A DNA stretch of 64,000 bases, taken from assembly GCF_001641125.1 (NCBI RefSeq), contig NZ_LWLP01000001.1:644147-708146 (forward strand), written 5' to 3'. Below the pieces are notes generated by a model, which made no database searches, was not told the origin of the DNA, and was given only the letters and a program-made list of their open reading frames with translations. The stretch is from Arthrobacter sp. OY3WO11 (lineage in GTDB: Bacteria > Actinomycetota > Actinomycetes > Actinomycetales > Micrococcaceae). Both the position numbers and the translations under genes were made by a program. This document shows, piece by piece, positions 25,798 to 35,023 of this stretch (its first letter is position 1; every line of letters starts with the position of its first letter).

Positions 25798-26298
25798 TTG
25801 CTTGCGACTTATAGCTGCCCCGCTCTGGGCAGGCCTTCAATTTTACGTGAATGCCGTGGCGGACGGTCCTTTGATGCCGTAGGATCGGCCCTTTTCGGGG
25901 TCTTCCGGAGAGCCTCAGCGGAGTTTCCCCGCCCCGGCGATTCCCTTGCCAGCATTGGGGAATCCCGCCACAGGTGTACCCGCTGCCGAAGTATTTAAGT
26001 GGCATGCGTCACGGTGCCGCTTTTGGCGCCGGTTTCGGGGCCCATTGTGATGGCGCCCACGGCGTTTCCGGACGTTGCGCGCAGCCGGCGGGCCGTCGTC
26101 GTCAGCCCTTTTCCGGCCGGGCAAAAAGGGGGGTTCACAGGCGCGCTGCGCCTCCCTAAGGTTGTGCCATGGGAACACTCTCTTTTGTTTAGGCGGACGC
26201 CTGCGGCCCGTGCCCGGCCCGCCTCTCCTTCAGTCGTACAAGGCCCCGAGCGGCCACTGTTGGTAGCACTTTCATTTCACCGCGGAAAGGAAGAACAA
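25798..26298. other. 500-base stretch without a convincing gene
   Basis: The open frames crossing this stretch have no ribosome binding sites or family resemblance. It must hold the promoters of the leftward MFS gene and of the rightward small gene at 26299, but I find no convincing -35/-10 pair or operator. Confidence 0.5.
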
Positions 26299-26559
26299 AT
26301 GGCTGACGAAAACATGGAAAAGCACATCCAACCGGAGGTGGCGAGCCACCTCGCCGAGGCAATGAACACCCCTGACATGCCGGGCGCGGAAGCACCGCTC
26401 GCCCCGATGGCGGGAACCGGGCAGCGCACCTGGCCGGACGGCAACGGAAAGCGCCGGCACCCGAAGGAGCGGGATGCGGGCCACGGCCGAATGGGACAGG
26501 GAGCCGCAGTGACGGCCGTCCACCGCACCAGCCGGCCGCAGATGCCTCACTCGTCCTGA
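26299..26559 (+). CDS. small hydrophilic hypothetical protein
   Basis: An 86-aa hydrophilic protein without membrane segments or recognisable domain. It is rich in Met, Pro, His and Gly (for example TWPDGNGKRRHPKERDAGHG) and is probably disordered. The start at 26299 follows AAGGAAG at good spacing, and a strong hairpin terminator stands 25 bases after the stop, so the unit is a well-delimited monocistronic gene. The frame is open much further upstream, but that part has no start signal. No function can be assigned. Confidence 0.65.
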   Translation: MADENMEKHIQPEVASHLAEAMNTPDMPGAEAPLAPMAGTGQRTWPDGNGKRRHPKERDAGHGRMGQGAAVTAVHRTSRPQMPHSS

Positions 26560-26583
26560 GGAAGACCAACCTCTGAGGACGCC

Positions 26584-26628
26584 CAAAGGGGCTGGGAACA
26601 CCGGAAACCAGGTGTTCCCGGCCCTTTG
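26584..26628. terminator. bidirectional hairpin terminator between convergent genes
   Basis: An 18-bp stem with one bulge and one mismatch (26584-26602 with 26611-26628, ending GGGAACACC/GGTGTTCCC) closes an 8-base loop. It lies between the small gene ending at 26559 and the convergent ligD gene ending at 26681. Confidence 0.75.
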
Positions 26629-26680
26629 TGCTGTTCCGGACGTTTCACCTGGGTCTGGGGTCAACTCCGCCGCCTCGGGC

Positions 26681-29167
26681 TCAGCTTTCGCGCACTACCT
26701 CTGACGGCTCCTTGTCCAGCCGCCAGCCCCGCCACACGGGGTGCCGGAGCCGCCCTGTCCCGGTCCACTCGCTGTATGTCACTTCGCCCACCAGCTCAGG
26801 GGTAATCCAGTGTGCATCGGCGGCGTCCTCGCGCGGGACGTCCTGGAACGGCGAGGTTTTCCTGGCCAGGCGTTCAACGGTCTGCCGGAGCTCCGCCAGT
26901 TCCCGGGAGCTGAACCCGCTGCCCACACGGCCCGAGTATTGCAGCTTCCTGCCGTCCGGGATGCCCACCAGCAGCGAGCCCACGGTGTCCTGCCGGCCGC
27001 CCTTGCCAGGGCGCCAGCCGCCCACCACCACCTCCTGCGTCTGCTCCACTTTCAGCTTGGTCCAGGTGCGGGTCCGCTGCCCGCTCACGTAGCGGCTGTC
27101 CGTCCGCTTGGCCATCACCCCTTCCAGGCCCAGTTCGCGCGCGCTCTCCAGGAGGTGTTCCACCGGTTCCTCCAGTACCGGGGAGAGCCCAACGGGGCAG
27201 TCGGACGGGGTGAAGAATTCCTCCAGCCGCTGCCGGCGTTTGGCGAGGGGCAGCTTCCGGAGGTCCGTTCCGCCGTCGTTCAGCAGGTCGAAGAGCATCA
27301 ACTGGACCGGGATGGCAGTCCGGGCCCGTGCCACGTCTGCCGGGCGGGTGAGCTTCATCCGACCTTGGAGCAGGCCGAAGTCGGGCCTGCCGGACGGCCC
27401 GACGGCGATGATCTCACCGTCCGCAACGAACGGCTGCTCCGGCCAGCACTGCCTGTCGGCCAGCTCAGGGTAGGTCCGGGTGACGTCGTTTCCGTTGCGG
27501 CTGAAGATCTTTACCGCCTTTTCGTCGGCCACAAGGATGGCGCGCACCCCGTCCCACTTGAGTTCGAACTGCCAGTTGCTGCCCTGCAGGCCGGCTGCGT
27601 CACCGGAGGTGGCCATCATGGGCCGGTAATCCTTGGCCCCGGGCGCGGCCGTGCCCGCCTTGGGCGACGTCCCGCCGTCGTCCGTTGCCTGGCCGGCGCC
27701 CGCAGGTCCGGCAGTTGTATCCCCGGCGCCTTCCTCCGGCGCCTCCTCCTGCTCCGCGGGCCCGGACGCGTGTCTCCGCCGCCCGCCGTGGCGCTCCGGG
27801 TCCATCAGGTGGATGAGCCACTGGCCCTCGGAATCCTTTCCCTGGCCGCGTCCGGTGTGGATGAGCGCGAACTTCCTGGTTCCGCCCAAACCGCCTCCCT
27901 CCGAACCGGTAAGGGTGACGATGACTTCCCTGCCGTTGATCCACTTGTGCAGCTCATAGGTCCCGTGGTCCCAGATGGTGACCTCGCCGGCGCCGTACTC
28001 GCCCTTGGGGATGGTCCCTTCGAAGCCGGCGTAATCCAGGGGGTGGTCCTCGGTCTGGACCGCCAGGTGGTTCTTGCCGCTTGATTCCGGGACACCTTTG
28101 GGCAGCGCCCAGGACACCAGTACGCCCTCATGCTCCAGCCGGAAGTCATAGTGCAGGCGGCTGGCGTGGTGCTCCTGGATCACAAAGGTGTTCCCGCTGC
28201 CGGGTGCACCCGTGAAGGGCTCGGGGGTTTTGGCGGGATCGCGCATGGAGCGGTACTTGCCCAGCCGGGGGTCGCCGCCGGCATGGACGACGGCGGCGAA
28301 CGGGTCCGTGCCGTCCTGCACCCGCCGCATGACCTCCTTGTAGTCCAGGTGCTTGAGGCCCGGGGAACCGATCTCCTCCCAGGTCCGGGGCGCGGCCACC
28401 GTCGGTGTGGGGCGGCCGCGGAGGGAATAGGGAACGATGGTGGTTTTGGCCGCATTGTTCTGGCTCCAGTCCACCAGCACCTTGCCTTTGCGCAGAGTCT
28501 TCTTCATGTCGCTGACGGCCAGGTCCGGGTGGTCGGCTTCAAGGGCCCGCGCGAGCTCGCGGGCGAAGGCGGAGATCTGCTCCGAGGTTTGGGACCTGTC
28601 CAGGGCGGCGTACAGGTGGATGCCCTTGCTGCCGCTCGTGACGGGCACCGGGTCCATGCCCACGTCCTGGAGGATGGTGCGGGCCAGGAGGGCCACTTCC
28701 ACGCATGCCTCCAGGCCCGCGCCTTCCCCGGGATCCAGGTCCAGGACCAGCCTGTCGGGGTTCAGTTCGCTGCCGTGGGAGTCCACCTGCCACTGGGGCA
28801 CGTGGATTTCCAGCGAGTTGATCTGACCGAACCAGGTGAGCGTGGCGGGGTCGTTGACCATCGGATAGTGGATGGTGCGGTCCTTGTGGGTGATGGCGGC
28901 GCGGGGGAGCCAGCCCGGGGCCGAGTCCTCCAGGTTCTTCTGGAAGAACACCTCGCCGGGCTTGTCCGCGGTGCCGACGCCGTTCACCCACCGCTTCCGG
29001 GTGGCCGGCCTGTTGTACGCCGCGGGGATCAGGACGTGGGCCACGGCGGCGTAGTAGGCCAGGACGTCCGCCTTGGTGGTGCCGGTCTCCGGATAGATGA
29101 CCTTGTCCAGGTTGGTGAGGGTCAGTTCCCGCCCGGCAACCCGGACACGGTCCTTAGCCGCAGGCAT
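26681..29167 (-). CDS. ligD: multifunctional ATP-dependent DNA ligase LigD (polymerase-phosphoesterase-ligase)
   Basis: An 828-aa non-homologous end-joining enzyme. Domain order is the mycobacterial one: primase-polymerase (about 10-295; catalytic LDLDP with Asp143 and Asp145), 3'-phosphoesterase (about 325-470; EHHASRLHYDFRLE), then ATP-dependent ligase (about 520-825) with adenylated Lys537 in ELKWDGVRA and KLKVEQTQEVVVGGWRPG in the nucleotidyltransferase C-terminal part. A Gly/Glu/Ala-rich linker separates the last two domains. It diverges from ku with only 40 bases between start codons, so the pair shares a compact regulatory region. Confidence 0.96.
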   Translation of the reverse strand: MPAAKDRVRVAGRELTLTNLDKVIYPETGTTKADVLAYYAAVAHVLIPAAYNRPATRKRWVNGVGTADKPGEVFFQKNLEDSAPGWLPRAAITHKDRTIHYPMVNDPATLTWFGQINSLEIHVPQWQVDSHGSELNPDRLVLDLDPGEGAGLEACVEVALLARTILQDVGMDPVPVTSGSKGIHLYAALDRSQTSEQISAFARELARALEADHPDLAVSDMKKTLRKGKVLVDWSQNNAAKTTIVPYSLRGRPTPTVAAPRTWEEIGSPGLKHLDYKEVMRRVQDGTDPFAAVVHAGGDPRLGKYRSMRDPAKTPEPFTGAPGSGNTFVIQEHHASRLHYDFRLEHEGVLVSWALPKGVPESSGKNHLAVQTEDHPLDYAGFEGTIPKGEYGAGEVTIWDHGTYELHKWINGREVIVTLTGSEGGGLGGTRKFALIHTGRGQGKDSEGQWLIHLMDPERHGGRRRHASGPAEQEEAPEEGAGDTTAGPAGAGQATDDGGTSPKAGTAAPGAKDYRPMMATSGDAAGLQGSNWQFELKWDGVRAILVADEKAVKIFSRNGNDVTRTYPELADRQCWPEQPFVADGEIIAVGPSGRPDFGLLQGRMKLTRPADVARARTAIPVQLMLFDLLNDGGTDLRKLPLAKRRQRLEEFFTPSDCPVGLSPVLEEPVEHLLESARELGLEGVMAKRTDSRYVSGQRTRTWTKLKVEQTQEVVVGGWRPGKGGRQDTVGSLLVGIPDGRKLQYSGRVGSGFSSRELAELRQTVERLARKTSPFQDVPREDAADAHWITPELVGEVTYSEWTGTGRLRHPVWRGWRLDKEPSEVVRES

Positions 29168-29207
29168 GGGGCTTCACCTGCGGCGTTGCGTGATGTTCAC
29201 TTGATGA

Positions 29208-30350
29208 ATGAGAGCCATTTGGAAGGGTGCCATCGCGTTCGGCCTGGTCAACGTGCCCGTGAAGGTCTACAGCGCCACTGAGGATCATGACATCAGTCTG
29301 CACCAGGTCCACAATGCCGACGGCGGCCGGATCCGCTACCAACGCCGGTGCGAGGTCTGCAGCCAGGTCATCGATTACTCGGACATCGAGAAGGCCTTTG
29401 AGGAGGACGGCCGCACGGTGGTCCTGTCCAAAGACGAGCTCAAGGCGATTCCGGCCGAGAACAGCCACGAGATCGACGTGGTGCAGTTTGTTCCGTCGGA
29501 GCAGCTCGAGCCCATGATGTTCGAGAAGAGCTACTACCTGGAGCCGGACTCCAAGTCGCCCAAAGCCTACGTGCTCCTGCGCAGGGCGCTGGAGGACACG
29601 GACAGGGTGGCGATCGTCCAGTTCGCGCTGCGGGAGAAGACGCGGCTCGGTGCTTTGCGGATCAAGGACGATGTCCTGGTGCTCCAGTCCCTCCTTTGGC
29701 CGGACGAGGTGCGCGAGGCGAACTTCCCGTCCTTGGAGGCGGATGTCCGGATCAGCGCGCAGGAACGCGACATGTCCGCAGCGCTGGTGGAGTCCATGGC
29801 GGCGGATTTCGATCCCGCCTCGTTCACTGACGAGTATCAGGTGCAGCTCCGCCAGCTCATTGAGGCGAAGCTGGAGCAGGGCGAGTCGCTGGACACAGAG
29901 GAAACCTTTGGGGTGGAAGCGGGCGAGGGCAGCAAGGGCGAAGTCATCGACTTGATGGAGGCACTGAAGCGGAGCCTGGACCGGAAACGAGGGTCCGGTT
30001 CCGCGGCAGGCAGCCCTGATGAACAGGCGGGCGGGGACTCCGGTGACGCCGCCGGGGACGGTGAAGAGGAGGCGAAGCCGGCGCGCAAGCGGTCCACGGC
30101 CGCCAAGCCCGCCGCAGCAAAGTCCGCCCCAGCCACCAAGTCTGCGGAAAAACCTGCTGCCGGCAAACCCAGTGCCGCGAAATCGGCTGGGGACAAGGCA
30201 GGCGCCGCCAAGTCCTCCGAGGGCAGGGGCGCGGCAAACAAGTCCGCGGGGTCCAAGTCCACGGCAGCCAAGTCCACCGCCGCCGAAAAACCTGCCGCGA
30301 AAACCGCCGCCGGCAAGGCTGCCGGCACGCGGGCGCGCAAGCCGGCGTGA
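29208..30350 (+). CDS. ku: Ku DNA end-binding protein with lysine/alanine-rich tail
   Basis: A 380-aa Ku homologue that forms a ring dimer on double-strand DNA ends and recruits LigD. The core (about 1-255) begins MRAIWKGAIAFGLVNVPVK and has the bacterial Ku patterns YQRRCEVC, FEKSYYLEPD and LREKTRLGALR. From about residue 270 the protein is a low-complexity tail of AK, SAAK and KPAA units ending RARKPA, roughly 90 residues; such basic tails in actinobacterial Ku proteins bind DNA. No strong Shine-Dalgarno is visible. Divergent from ligD. Confidence 0.96.
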   Translation: MRAIWKGAIAFGLVNVPVKVYSATEDHDISLHQVHNADGGRIRYQRRCEVCSQVIDYSDIEKAFEEDGRTVVLSKDELKAIPAENSHEIDVVQFVPSEQLEPMMFEKSYYLEPDSKSPKAYVLLRRALEDTDRVAIVQFALREKTRLGALRIKDDVLVLQSLLWPDEVREANFPSLEADVRISAQERDMSAALVESMAADFDPASFTDEYQVQLRQLIEAKLEQGESLDTEETFGVEAGEGSKGEVIDLMEALKRSLDRKRGSGSAAGSPDEQAGGDSGDAAGDGEEEAKPARKRSTAAKPAAAKSAPATKSAEKPAAGKPSAAKSAGDKAGAAKSSEGRGAANKSAGSKSTAAKSTAAEKPAAKTAAGKAAGTRARKPA

Positions 30351-30580
30351 TGGTCCGCGGACTGCGGAGCCTGCTCCGTTGCTCGATGCCATGCCTAAGA
30401 AACTACTAAGCTTGCTTGCTTTCCGGTAGCTAACACTTAATTGAGCAGGGGGGACCTGTTTCATCGGGGTCCTTTACAGCGGCGTCCGGTGCGTCCACAA
30501 TGAGTCGCATCACAGCCTCCGCTGTGGCCTCACAGCGTGCTGTCACTCACTGTGACCTGCCACCTGAGAGGGGCGCGGAA

Positions 30581-31453
30581 ATGAACGATCAGACGGACAC
30601 AGCCAAGGCGAACGGCCAGTCGGACGCAGCTAAGGCGGACCGGGAGCTCAAACAGAAGCACCGGGCCATGTGGGCCTCCGGCGACTACCCGGCCCTCGCA
30701 GACGAGATGCTCCTGGAACTGGGCGCCATCCTGGTGGAAGCCTGCGGCATCACGTCCCGCCACAACGTGCTGGACGTCGCCGCCGGATCGGGCAACGCGG
30801 CCATCCCCGCAGCAATGATGGGAGCCAAGGTGGTGGCCAGCGATCTCACCCCTGAGCTTTTCGAAGCCGGCCGCCGTGAGGCAGCCAACCGCGGAGTCAG
30901 CCTGGACTGGAAGGAGGCCGACGCGGAGGCCCTGCCCTTTGCTGACGCCGAGTTCGACGTCGTGATGTCCTGCCTGGGCGTCATGTTTGCTCCCCACCAC
31001 CAGCAGGCGGCTGACGAACTCCTGAGGGTTTGCAAACCGGGCGGCACCATCGGACTCCTCCACTGGACCCCGGAAGGATTCATCGGCAAGATGTTCGCCA
31101 CCATGAAGCCCTTCGCCCCGCCGCCTCCGCCTGGCGCCCAACCGGCGCCGCAGTGGGGCACCGAGGAGCACGTCCGGGAACTGCTGGGGGACGGGATCAC
31201 GGACACCGCAGCCCGCAAGCAGACCCTGGCCGTGCGGAGCTTCCACCAGCCCGGCGACTTCGTCCGGTACTTCAAATCCCACTACGGCCCCACCATCTCC
31301 GTCTACAAATACATCGGGGAGGACGGGGACAAGGTCAAGGCCCTGGACCAGGCACTGACGGAGCTGGCTGATTCCTTCGGTGATGCCCACGGCGACTCTC
31401 CCTTCCAGATGGAGTGGGAGTACCTGTTGTTCACGGCGAAGAAGGCCAAGTAG
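30581..31453 (+). CDS. class I SAM-dependent methyltransferase, unknown substrate
   Basis: A 290-aa methyltransferase of the UbiE/MenG-like Methyltransf_11/25 group. Motif I is VLDVAAGSGNAAIPAA, followed by acidic VVASDLTPE, then EADAEALPFADAEFDVVMS and the post-motif LRVCKPGGTIGLLHW. The C-terminal third (FHQPGDFVRYFKSHYGPT) is typical of actinobacterial proteins with no known substrate. The start at 30581 has GAGAGG upstream. Just before it lie GTCAC/GTGAC inverted repeats (30542-30556) that could be an operator, but I cannot name a regulator. Confidence 0.85.
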   Translation: MNDQTDTAKANGQSDAAKADRELKQKHRAMWASGDYPALADEMLLELGAILVEACGITSRHNVLDVAAGSGNAAIPAAMMGAKVVASDLTPELFEAGRREAANRGVSLDWKEADAEALPFADAEFDVVMSCLGVMFAPHHQQAADELLRVCKPGGTIGLLHWTPEGFIGKMFATMKPFAPPPPPGAQPAPQWGTEEHVRELLGDGITDTAARKQTLAVRSFHQPGDFVRYFKSHYGPTISVYKYIGEDGDKVKALDQALTELADSFGDAHGDSPFQMEWEYLLFTAKKAK

Positions 31454-31467
31454 ATCCCCCCCCAACC

Positions 31468-31519
31468 AGGTAGCAGCAAGTGTCGTTATGGACGTCCATA
31501 ACGACACTTGCTGCTACCT
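31468..31519. repeat. perfect 52-bp palindrome
   Basis: Positions 31468-31493 and 31494-31519 are exact reverse complements, 26 bp each with no loop; the half-site starts AGGTAGCAGCAAGTG and the centre is GGACGTCC. It lies 14 bases after the methyltransferase stop, in front of the separate terminator of the convergent ptsH gene. A terminator does not need such perfection, so a dispersed palindromic element is plausible. Confidence 0.85.
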
Positions 31520-31548
31520 ACATGGGCAAGGGGAAGCTTAAAAGCCAG

Positions 31549-31596
31549 CGGCCGCCGTCGGACGTTTCCCGGGGAGGGAAGGCCCGACGGCGGCCG
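31549..31596 (-). terminator. hairpin terminator of the fructose PTS operon
   Basis: CGGCCGCCGTCGG (31549-31561) pairs perfectly with CCGACGGCGGCCG (31584-31596) around a 22-base loop, 18 bases beyond the ptsH stop in the leftward direction. Confidence 0.7.
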
Positions 31597-31613
31597 GTAA
31601 GGCAGGTGCGCTG

Positions 31614-31889
31614 CTAGGCGTCGTGATCCGTTTCCAGGATCTGGACCAGGTGGTTCAGCGCATCGTCAGCGCCGTTGCCCTCTGCGCGGAGGACTACAAC
31701 GTCGCCGTGCGAGGCGCCCAGGCTCATGAGGGACAGGATGCTGGCAGCGTCCATGGCCTCGTCAGCCGGCTCGCCTTCACGGGCGATGGTGATGTCCAGG
31801 TCGTATTCTCCTGCGGCCTCGGCAAAGATGGCGGCGGGGCGGGCGTGCAGGCCTACTCGGCTGGCGACGGTTGCGGTGCGTTCTGGCAT
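31614..31889 (-). CDS. ptsH: HPr phosphocarrier protein
   Basis: A 91-aa phosphocarrier that passes the phosphoryl group from enzyme I to PTS IIA domains. The active histidine is His15 in GLHARPAA, and the second conserved region reads DAASILSLMSLGA, with Ser50 at the position of the regulatory serine of Gram-positive HPr. It is the last gene of the fruR-fruK-fruA-ptsH operon and is followed by a strong hairpin. Enzyme I is not in the window. Confidence 0.95.
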   Translation of the reverse strand: MPERTATVASRVGLHARPAAIFAEAAGEYDLDITIAREGEPADEAMDAASILSLMSLGASHGDVVVLRAEGNGADDALNHLVQILETDHDA

Positions 31890-31949
31890 TGTTGCTCCTT
31901 TGTCTTGCGGCTTGCTGTAGGTCCAGTGCCGGCTAGCTGGTGGTTGGGG

Positions 31950-34013
31950 TCAGACCGTTGCGGGAACGGATTCCACGGTATCAGCGGTCTTGGGGGCTGC
32001 CCAGCGCTTCAGTGCCACCACGGCCAGGGCAGTGACGATGGTACCGGCGATGATCGAGAGTACGAACATCAGCACGTTGCCGATGGCGAAGAACACGAAG
32101 ATGCCGCCGTGGGGTGCCTGCGACGTGACTCCGAAGGCCATGGTCAGCGCTCCGGTGAGGGCGCCGCCCAGCATGCTGGCAGGAATGACGCGCAGCGGAT
32201 CGGCGGCAGCGAACGGGATGGCACCTTCGGAGATGAAGGAGGCACCCAGCAGCCAGGCTGCCTTGCCGTTTTCGCGTTCTGCCAGGCTGAAGAGCTTCTT
32301 GTCCAGGACCGTGGCCAGTGCCATGGCCAAGGGCGGAACCATGCCGGCAGCCATGACGGTTGCCATGATCTGCCACGGTGCCTGGTTGTCGGCCGCGCCG
32401 GCGCTCAGGCCTGCGACGGCGAAGGCGTAGGCCACCTTGTTGACGGGGCCGCCGAGGTCGAAGCACATCATGAGGCCCAGGATGATGCCCAGGACGACGG
32501 CGGAGGCGCCGGTCATGCCGGACAGCCAGCTGTTCAGTGCTGCCGTGAGGCCGGCGATGGGTCCGCCGAGGACCAGGAACATCAGGCCGGAGGCGAAAAT
32601 GGAGGCGAGCAGCGGGATGATGACAACCGGCATCAGGCCGCGCAGCCAGCGGGGGACGGACCAGGTTCCGATCAGGTGTGCCATGTAGCCGGCCAGCAGG
32701 CCGCCCACGATGCCGCCCAGGAAGCCTGCACCCATGAAGCCGGAGACTGCACCGGCCACGAAACCGGGGGCGATGCCCGGACGGTCGGCAATGGCGTAGG
32801 CGATGTAGCCGGCCAGCGCCGGAACCAGGAAGCCCATGGACAGGGCGCCGATCTTGAACAGCACGGCACCGAGGTAGATGGCGAGGCCGCCTTCGGGAAG
32901 GTTCCCGAAGTTGTTCTCCACCACCACGGTGTCCGCTACGTCGGTGATGTCGTAGCCGCCGAGCAGGAAGCCCAGGGCGATCAGCAGGCCGCCGCCGGCG
33001 ACGAACGGGATCATGTAGCTGACGCCGGTCAGAAGGGCCCGCTTCAGCTTCTGGCCGATGTGCTCGCCCTTTTCCTCGGCGTCGTGCTCTGCCTGTTCCT
33101 CGGCACCGAAGTGCGGTACCCGGCGGGCATTCGGGTTGTCCGCAGCGGCCAGTGCTTCCTGGACCATCTTGGCGGGCTCGTCGATGCCGCGCTTCACGGG
33201 GGCGTTGATCACCGGTTTGCCGGCGAAGCGCTCCTTGCCGCGCACGTCCACGTCCACGGCGAAGATGACGGCGTCGGCAGCGGCGATGACTGCGGGGTCC
33301 AACGGCTTGGCGCCGGAGGAACCCTGGGTTTCCACCTGCAGGTCAACGCCGGCTTCCTGGGCCGCGGCTACGAGGGAGTCGGCAGCCATGTAGGTGTGGG
33401 CGATGCCGGTAGGGCACGCCGTGACTGCCACGAGGCGCCTGGGGCCTGGGCGTGCGCCTGCACCGTCACCTGAGCCGGCTACTGCCGAGGCCCCGGCAGC
33501 GCCGGTGGCGGCACCGGCAGAAGCAGCTGCACCTGCCGGTGCTGCGGCATGTGCGGCCGGCTTGTCTGCCAGTGCGCCGTCCACCAGCTCCACGATCTCC
33601 TCGCGGGAGGACGCGTTGCGCAGGGCTGCGGTGAAGTCCTTCTTGATCAGGGACCGGGCGAGCTTGGACAGCAGCTTGAGGTGCTCCTGGTCCGCGCCGT
33701 CCGGGGCTGCGATGAAGAAGATCAGGTCCGCCGGGCCGTCCTTGGCGCCGAAGTCCACCTTGGGGTTCAGGCGGGCCATGGCCAGGGTGGGTTCCGTGAC
33801 GGCGGCCGAGCGGCAGTGCGGGATGGCGATGCCGCCGGGGATGCCGGTGGCGGTTTTCTGCTCGCGGGCGAAGGCGTCAGCGAAGAGGCCTTCAACTTCG
33901 GTTGCGCGTCCGGCGGCAGCGACCTTGCTTGCCAGGTGCCGGATCACCGCCTCGGGCGTATTGCCCAGGTTCTGGTCGAGCTCGACCAGTTCCGTGGTGA
34001 TGAGCTGAGTCAC
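31950..34013 (-). CDS. fruA: PTS fructose-specific transporter IIABC
   Basis: A 687-aa fused fructose permease that imports fructose as fructose 1-phosphate. IIA (1-150) carries His66 in IAIPHCRS; an Ala/Gly linker leads to IIB (about 193-290) with Cys200 in VTACPTGIAHTYM; IIC (about 330-670) contains the membrane helices (GVSYMIPFVAGGGLLIALGF). The start is GTG at 34013, preceded by AAGGA at six-base spacing; the longer open frame up to 34244 lies inside fruK. It begins two bases after the fruK stop, so translation is coupled. Confidence 0.95.
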   Translation of the reverse strand: MTQLITTELVELDQNLGNTPEAVIRHLASKVAAAGRATEVEGLFADAFAREQKTATGIPGGIAIPHCRSAAVTEPTLAMARLNPKVDFGAKDGPADLIFFIAAPDGADQEHLKLLSKLARSLIKKDFTAALRNASSREEIVELVDGALADKPAAHAAAPAGAAASAGAATGAAGASAVAGSGDGAGARPGPRRLVAVTACPTGIAHTYMAADSLVAAAQEAGVDLQVETQGSSGAKPLDPAVIAAADAVIFAVDVDVRGKERFAGKPVINAPVKRGIDEPAKMVQEALAAADNPNARRVPHFGAEEQAEHDAEEKGEHIGQKLKRALLTGVSYMIPFVAGGGLLIALGFLLGGYDITDVADTVVVENNFGNLPEGGLAIYLGAVLFKIGALSMGFLVPALAGYIAYAIADRPGIAPGFVAGAVSGFMGAGFLGGIVGGLLAGYMAHLIGTWSVPRWLRGLMPVVIIPLLASIFASGLMFLVLGGPIAGLTAALNSWLSGMTGASAVVLGIILGLMMCFDLGGPVNKVAYAFAVAGLSAGAADNQAPWQIMATVMAAGMVPPLAMALATVLDKKLFSLAERENGKAAWLLGASFISEGAIPFAAADPLRVIPASMLGGALTGALTMAFGVTSQAPHGGIFVFFAIGNVLMFVLSIIAGTIVTALAVVALKRWAAPKTADTVESVPATV

Positions 34014-34015
34014 TG

Positions 34016-35023
34016 TCAATCCTTTCGAAGGGCCGTGATGGTTACGGCATCCGGGGTGGTTTGGTGTACTGCCGGAACTGTGGAACCGGGCAGGGAGGCG
34101 GCTGCGGCACCGTGGGCCACAGCCTGGCGAAGGCAGTCGGCCGGGGCGGCGCCCCGGCCGTGGGCAAGCAGGTAGCCGGCAAGCGCGGAATCGCCCGCGC
34201 CTACCGTGCTGACCGCGGCGACCGGCGGATGCGTGGCCAGCCACGCGCCGTCGGCCGTTACCAGGACAGCTCCCTTGGATCCGAGAGTTGCCAGCACAGC
34301 ACCCACACCGGAACGTACGACGGCGGCGGCGGCTGCCGCGGCAGCCACCGGATCCGCTTCCAGTTCGTCAGCGGTGGCCGAGGCAAAGCCGGCTGCAGCA
34401 GCCAGTTCCGCCAGTTCTTCGGCGTTGGGTTTGAGGAGGTCCGGTTTCCCGGAACCAGTGGCGGTCCCGTCAGCGCCGGCACCGTCTCCGGACATTGCCG
34501 CGGCGAGCGGGGCGCCGGAGGAGTCCACGGCGATGTGCGGGGCGCTGCCGTTTCCGGCCGCGCGGATCCGGCGGGCCACCGTGGCGTAGAAGTCTGCCGG
34601 GAACCCCGGCGGGAGGGAACCGGCCAGGACAACCCAGCTGGCGCCGCGCGAGCTTTCCAGCAGCAGCTTGATCAGGGCTTCCTGCTGGTCCGCATCGAGC
34701 ACCGGACCGGGTTCGTTGATCTTGGTGGTCACGCCGCCGGGCTCGGTGAGGGCCACGTTGGTGCGCAGCGGCTCATCGATGGGAAGGGATACGAACGGAA
34801 CCCCGCTTTCGCGTAGTCCGGCGAGGACGGGATCACTGTCCGCGCCGGGGAGTACCGCTACGGATTCCAGGCCGGAGGCAACCAGTGCTCGGGAGACATT
34901 GACGCCCTTGCCTCCAGATTCCTGGCGGACGGAGACGGCACGCTGCACTTCGCCCCGTTCCAGGGGGCCGGGAAGTGCAACCGTGCGGTCCAGGCTTGGG
35001 TTGGCGGTGAAGGTGACAATCAT
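34016..35023 (-). CDS. fruK: 1-phosphofructokinase
   Basis: A 335-aa PfkB-family kinase converting fructose 1-phosphate to fructose 1,6-bisphosphate with ATP. GGKGVNVSRAL near residue 38 is the substrate-binding signature 1, and STVGAGDSALAGYL is signature 2 with the catalytic aspartate. It overlaps the upstream regulator gene by four bases (ATGA) and is followed by fruA after two bases, so it lies in the middle of the operon. A Gly/Ala-rich insertion around residues 175-190 (SGDGAGADGTATGSG) is longer than usual and probably a surface loop. Confidence 0.95.
   Translation of the reverse strand: MIVTFTANPSLDRTVALPGPLERGEVQRAVSVRQESGGKGVNVSRALVASGLESVAVLPGADSDPVLAGLRESGVPFVSLPIDEPLRTNVALTEPGGVTTKINEPGPVLDADQQEALIKLLLESSRGASWVVLAGSLPPGFPADFYATVARRIRAAGNGSAPHIAVDSSGAPLAAAMSGDGAGADGTATGSGKPDLLKPNAEELAELAAAAGFASATADELEADPVAAAAAAAAVVRSGVGAVLATLGSKGAVLVTADGAWLATHPPVAAVSTVGAGDSALAGYLLAHGRGAAPADCLRQAVAHGAAAASLPGSTVPAVHQTTPDAVTITALRKD

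Noticed and set aside
28130-29281. 383-codon plus-strand open frame opposite ligD
   Set aside because: Shadow of the LigD polymerase domain and would overlap the ku promoter and start.
30407-30418. TAAGCTTGCTTG as a further copy of the stress motif
   Set aside because: Last base of the arm is wrong, the -10 position on the plus strand is TGCTTT, and the good -10 on the minus strand points into the end of ku.
31623-33473. 616-codon plus-strand open frame opposite ptsH and fruA
   Set aside because: Histidine/glycine-rich nonsense translation antisense to well-defined PTS domains.
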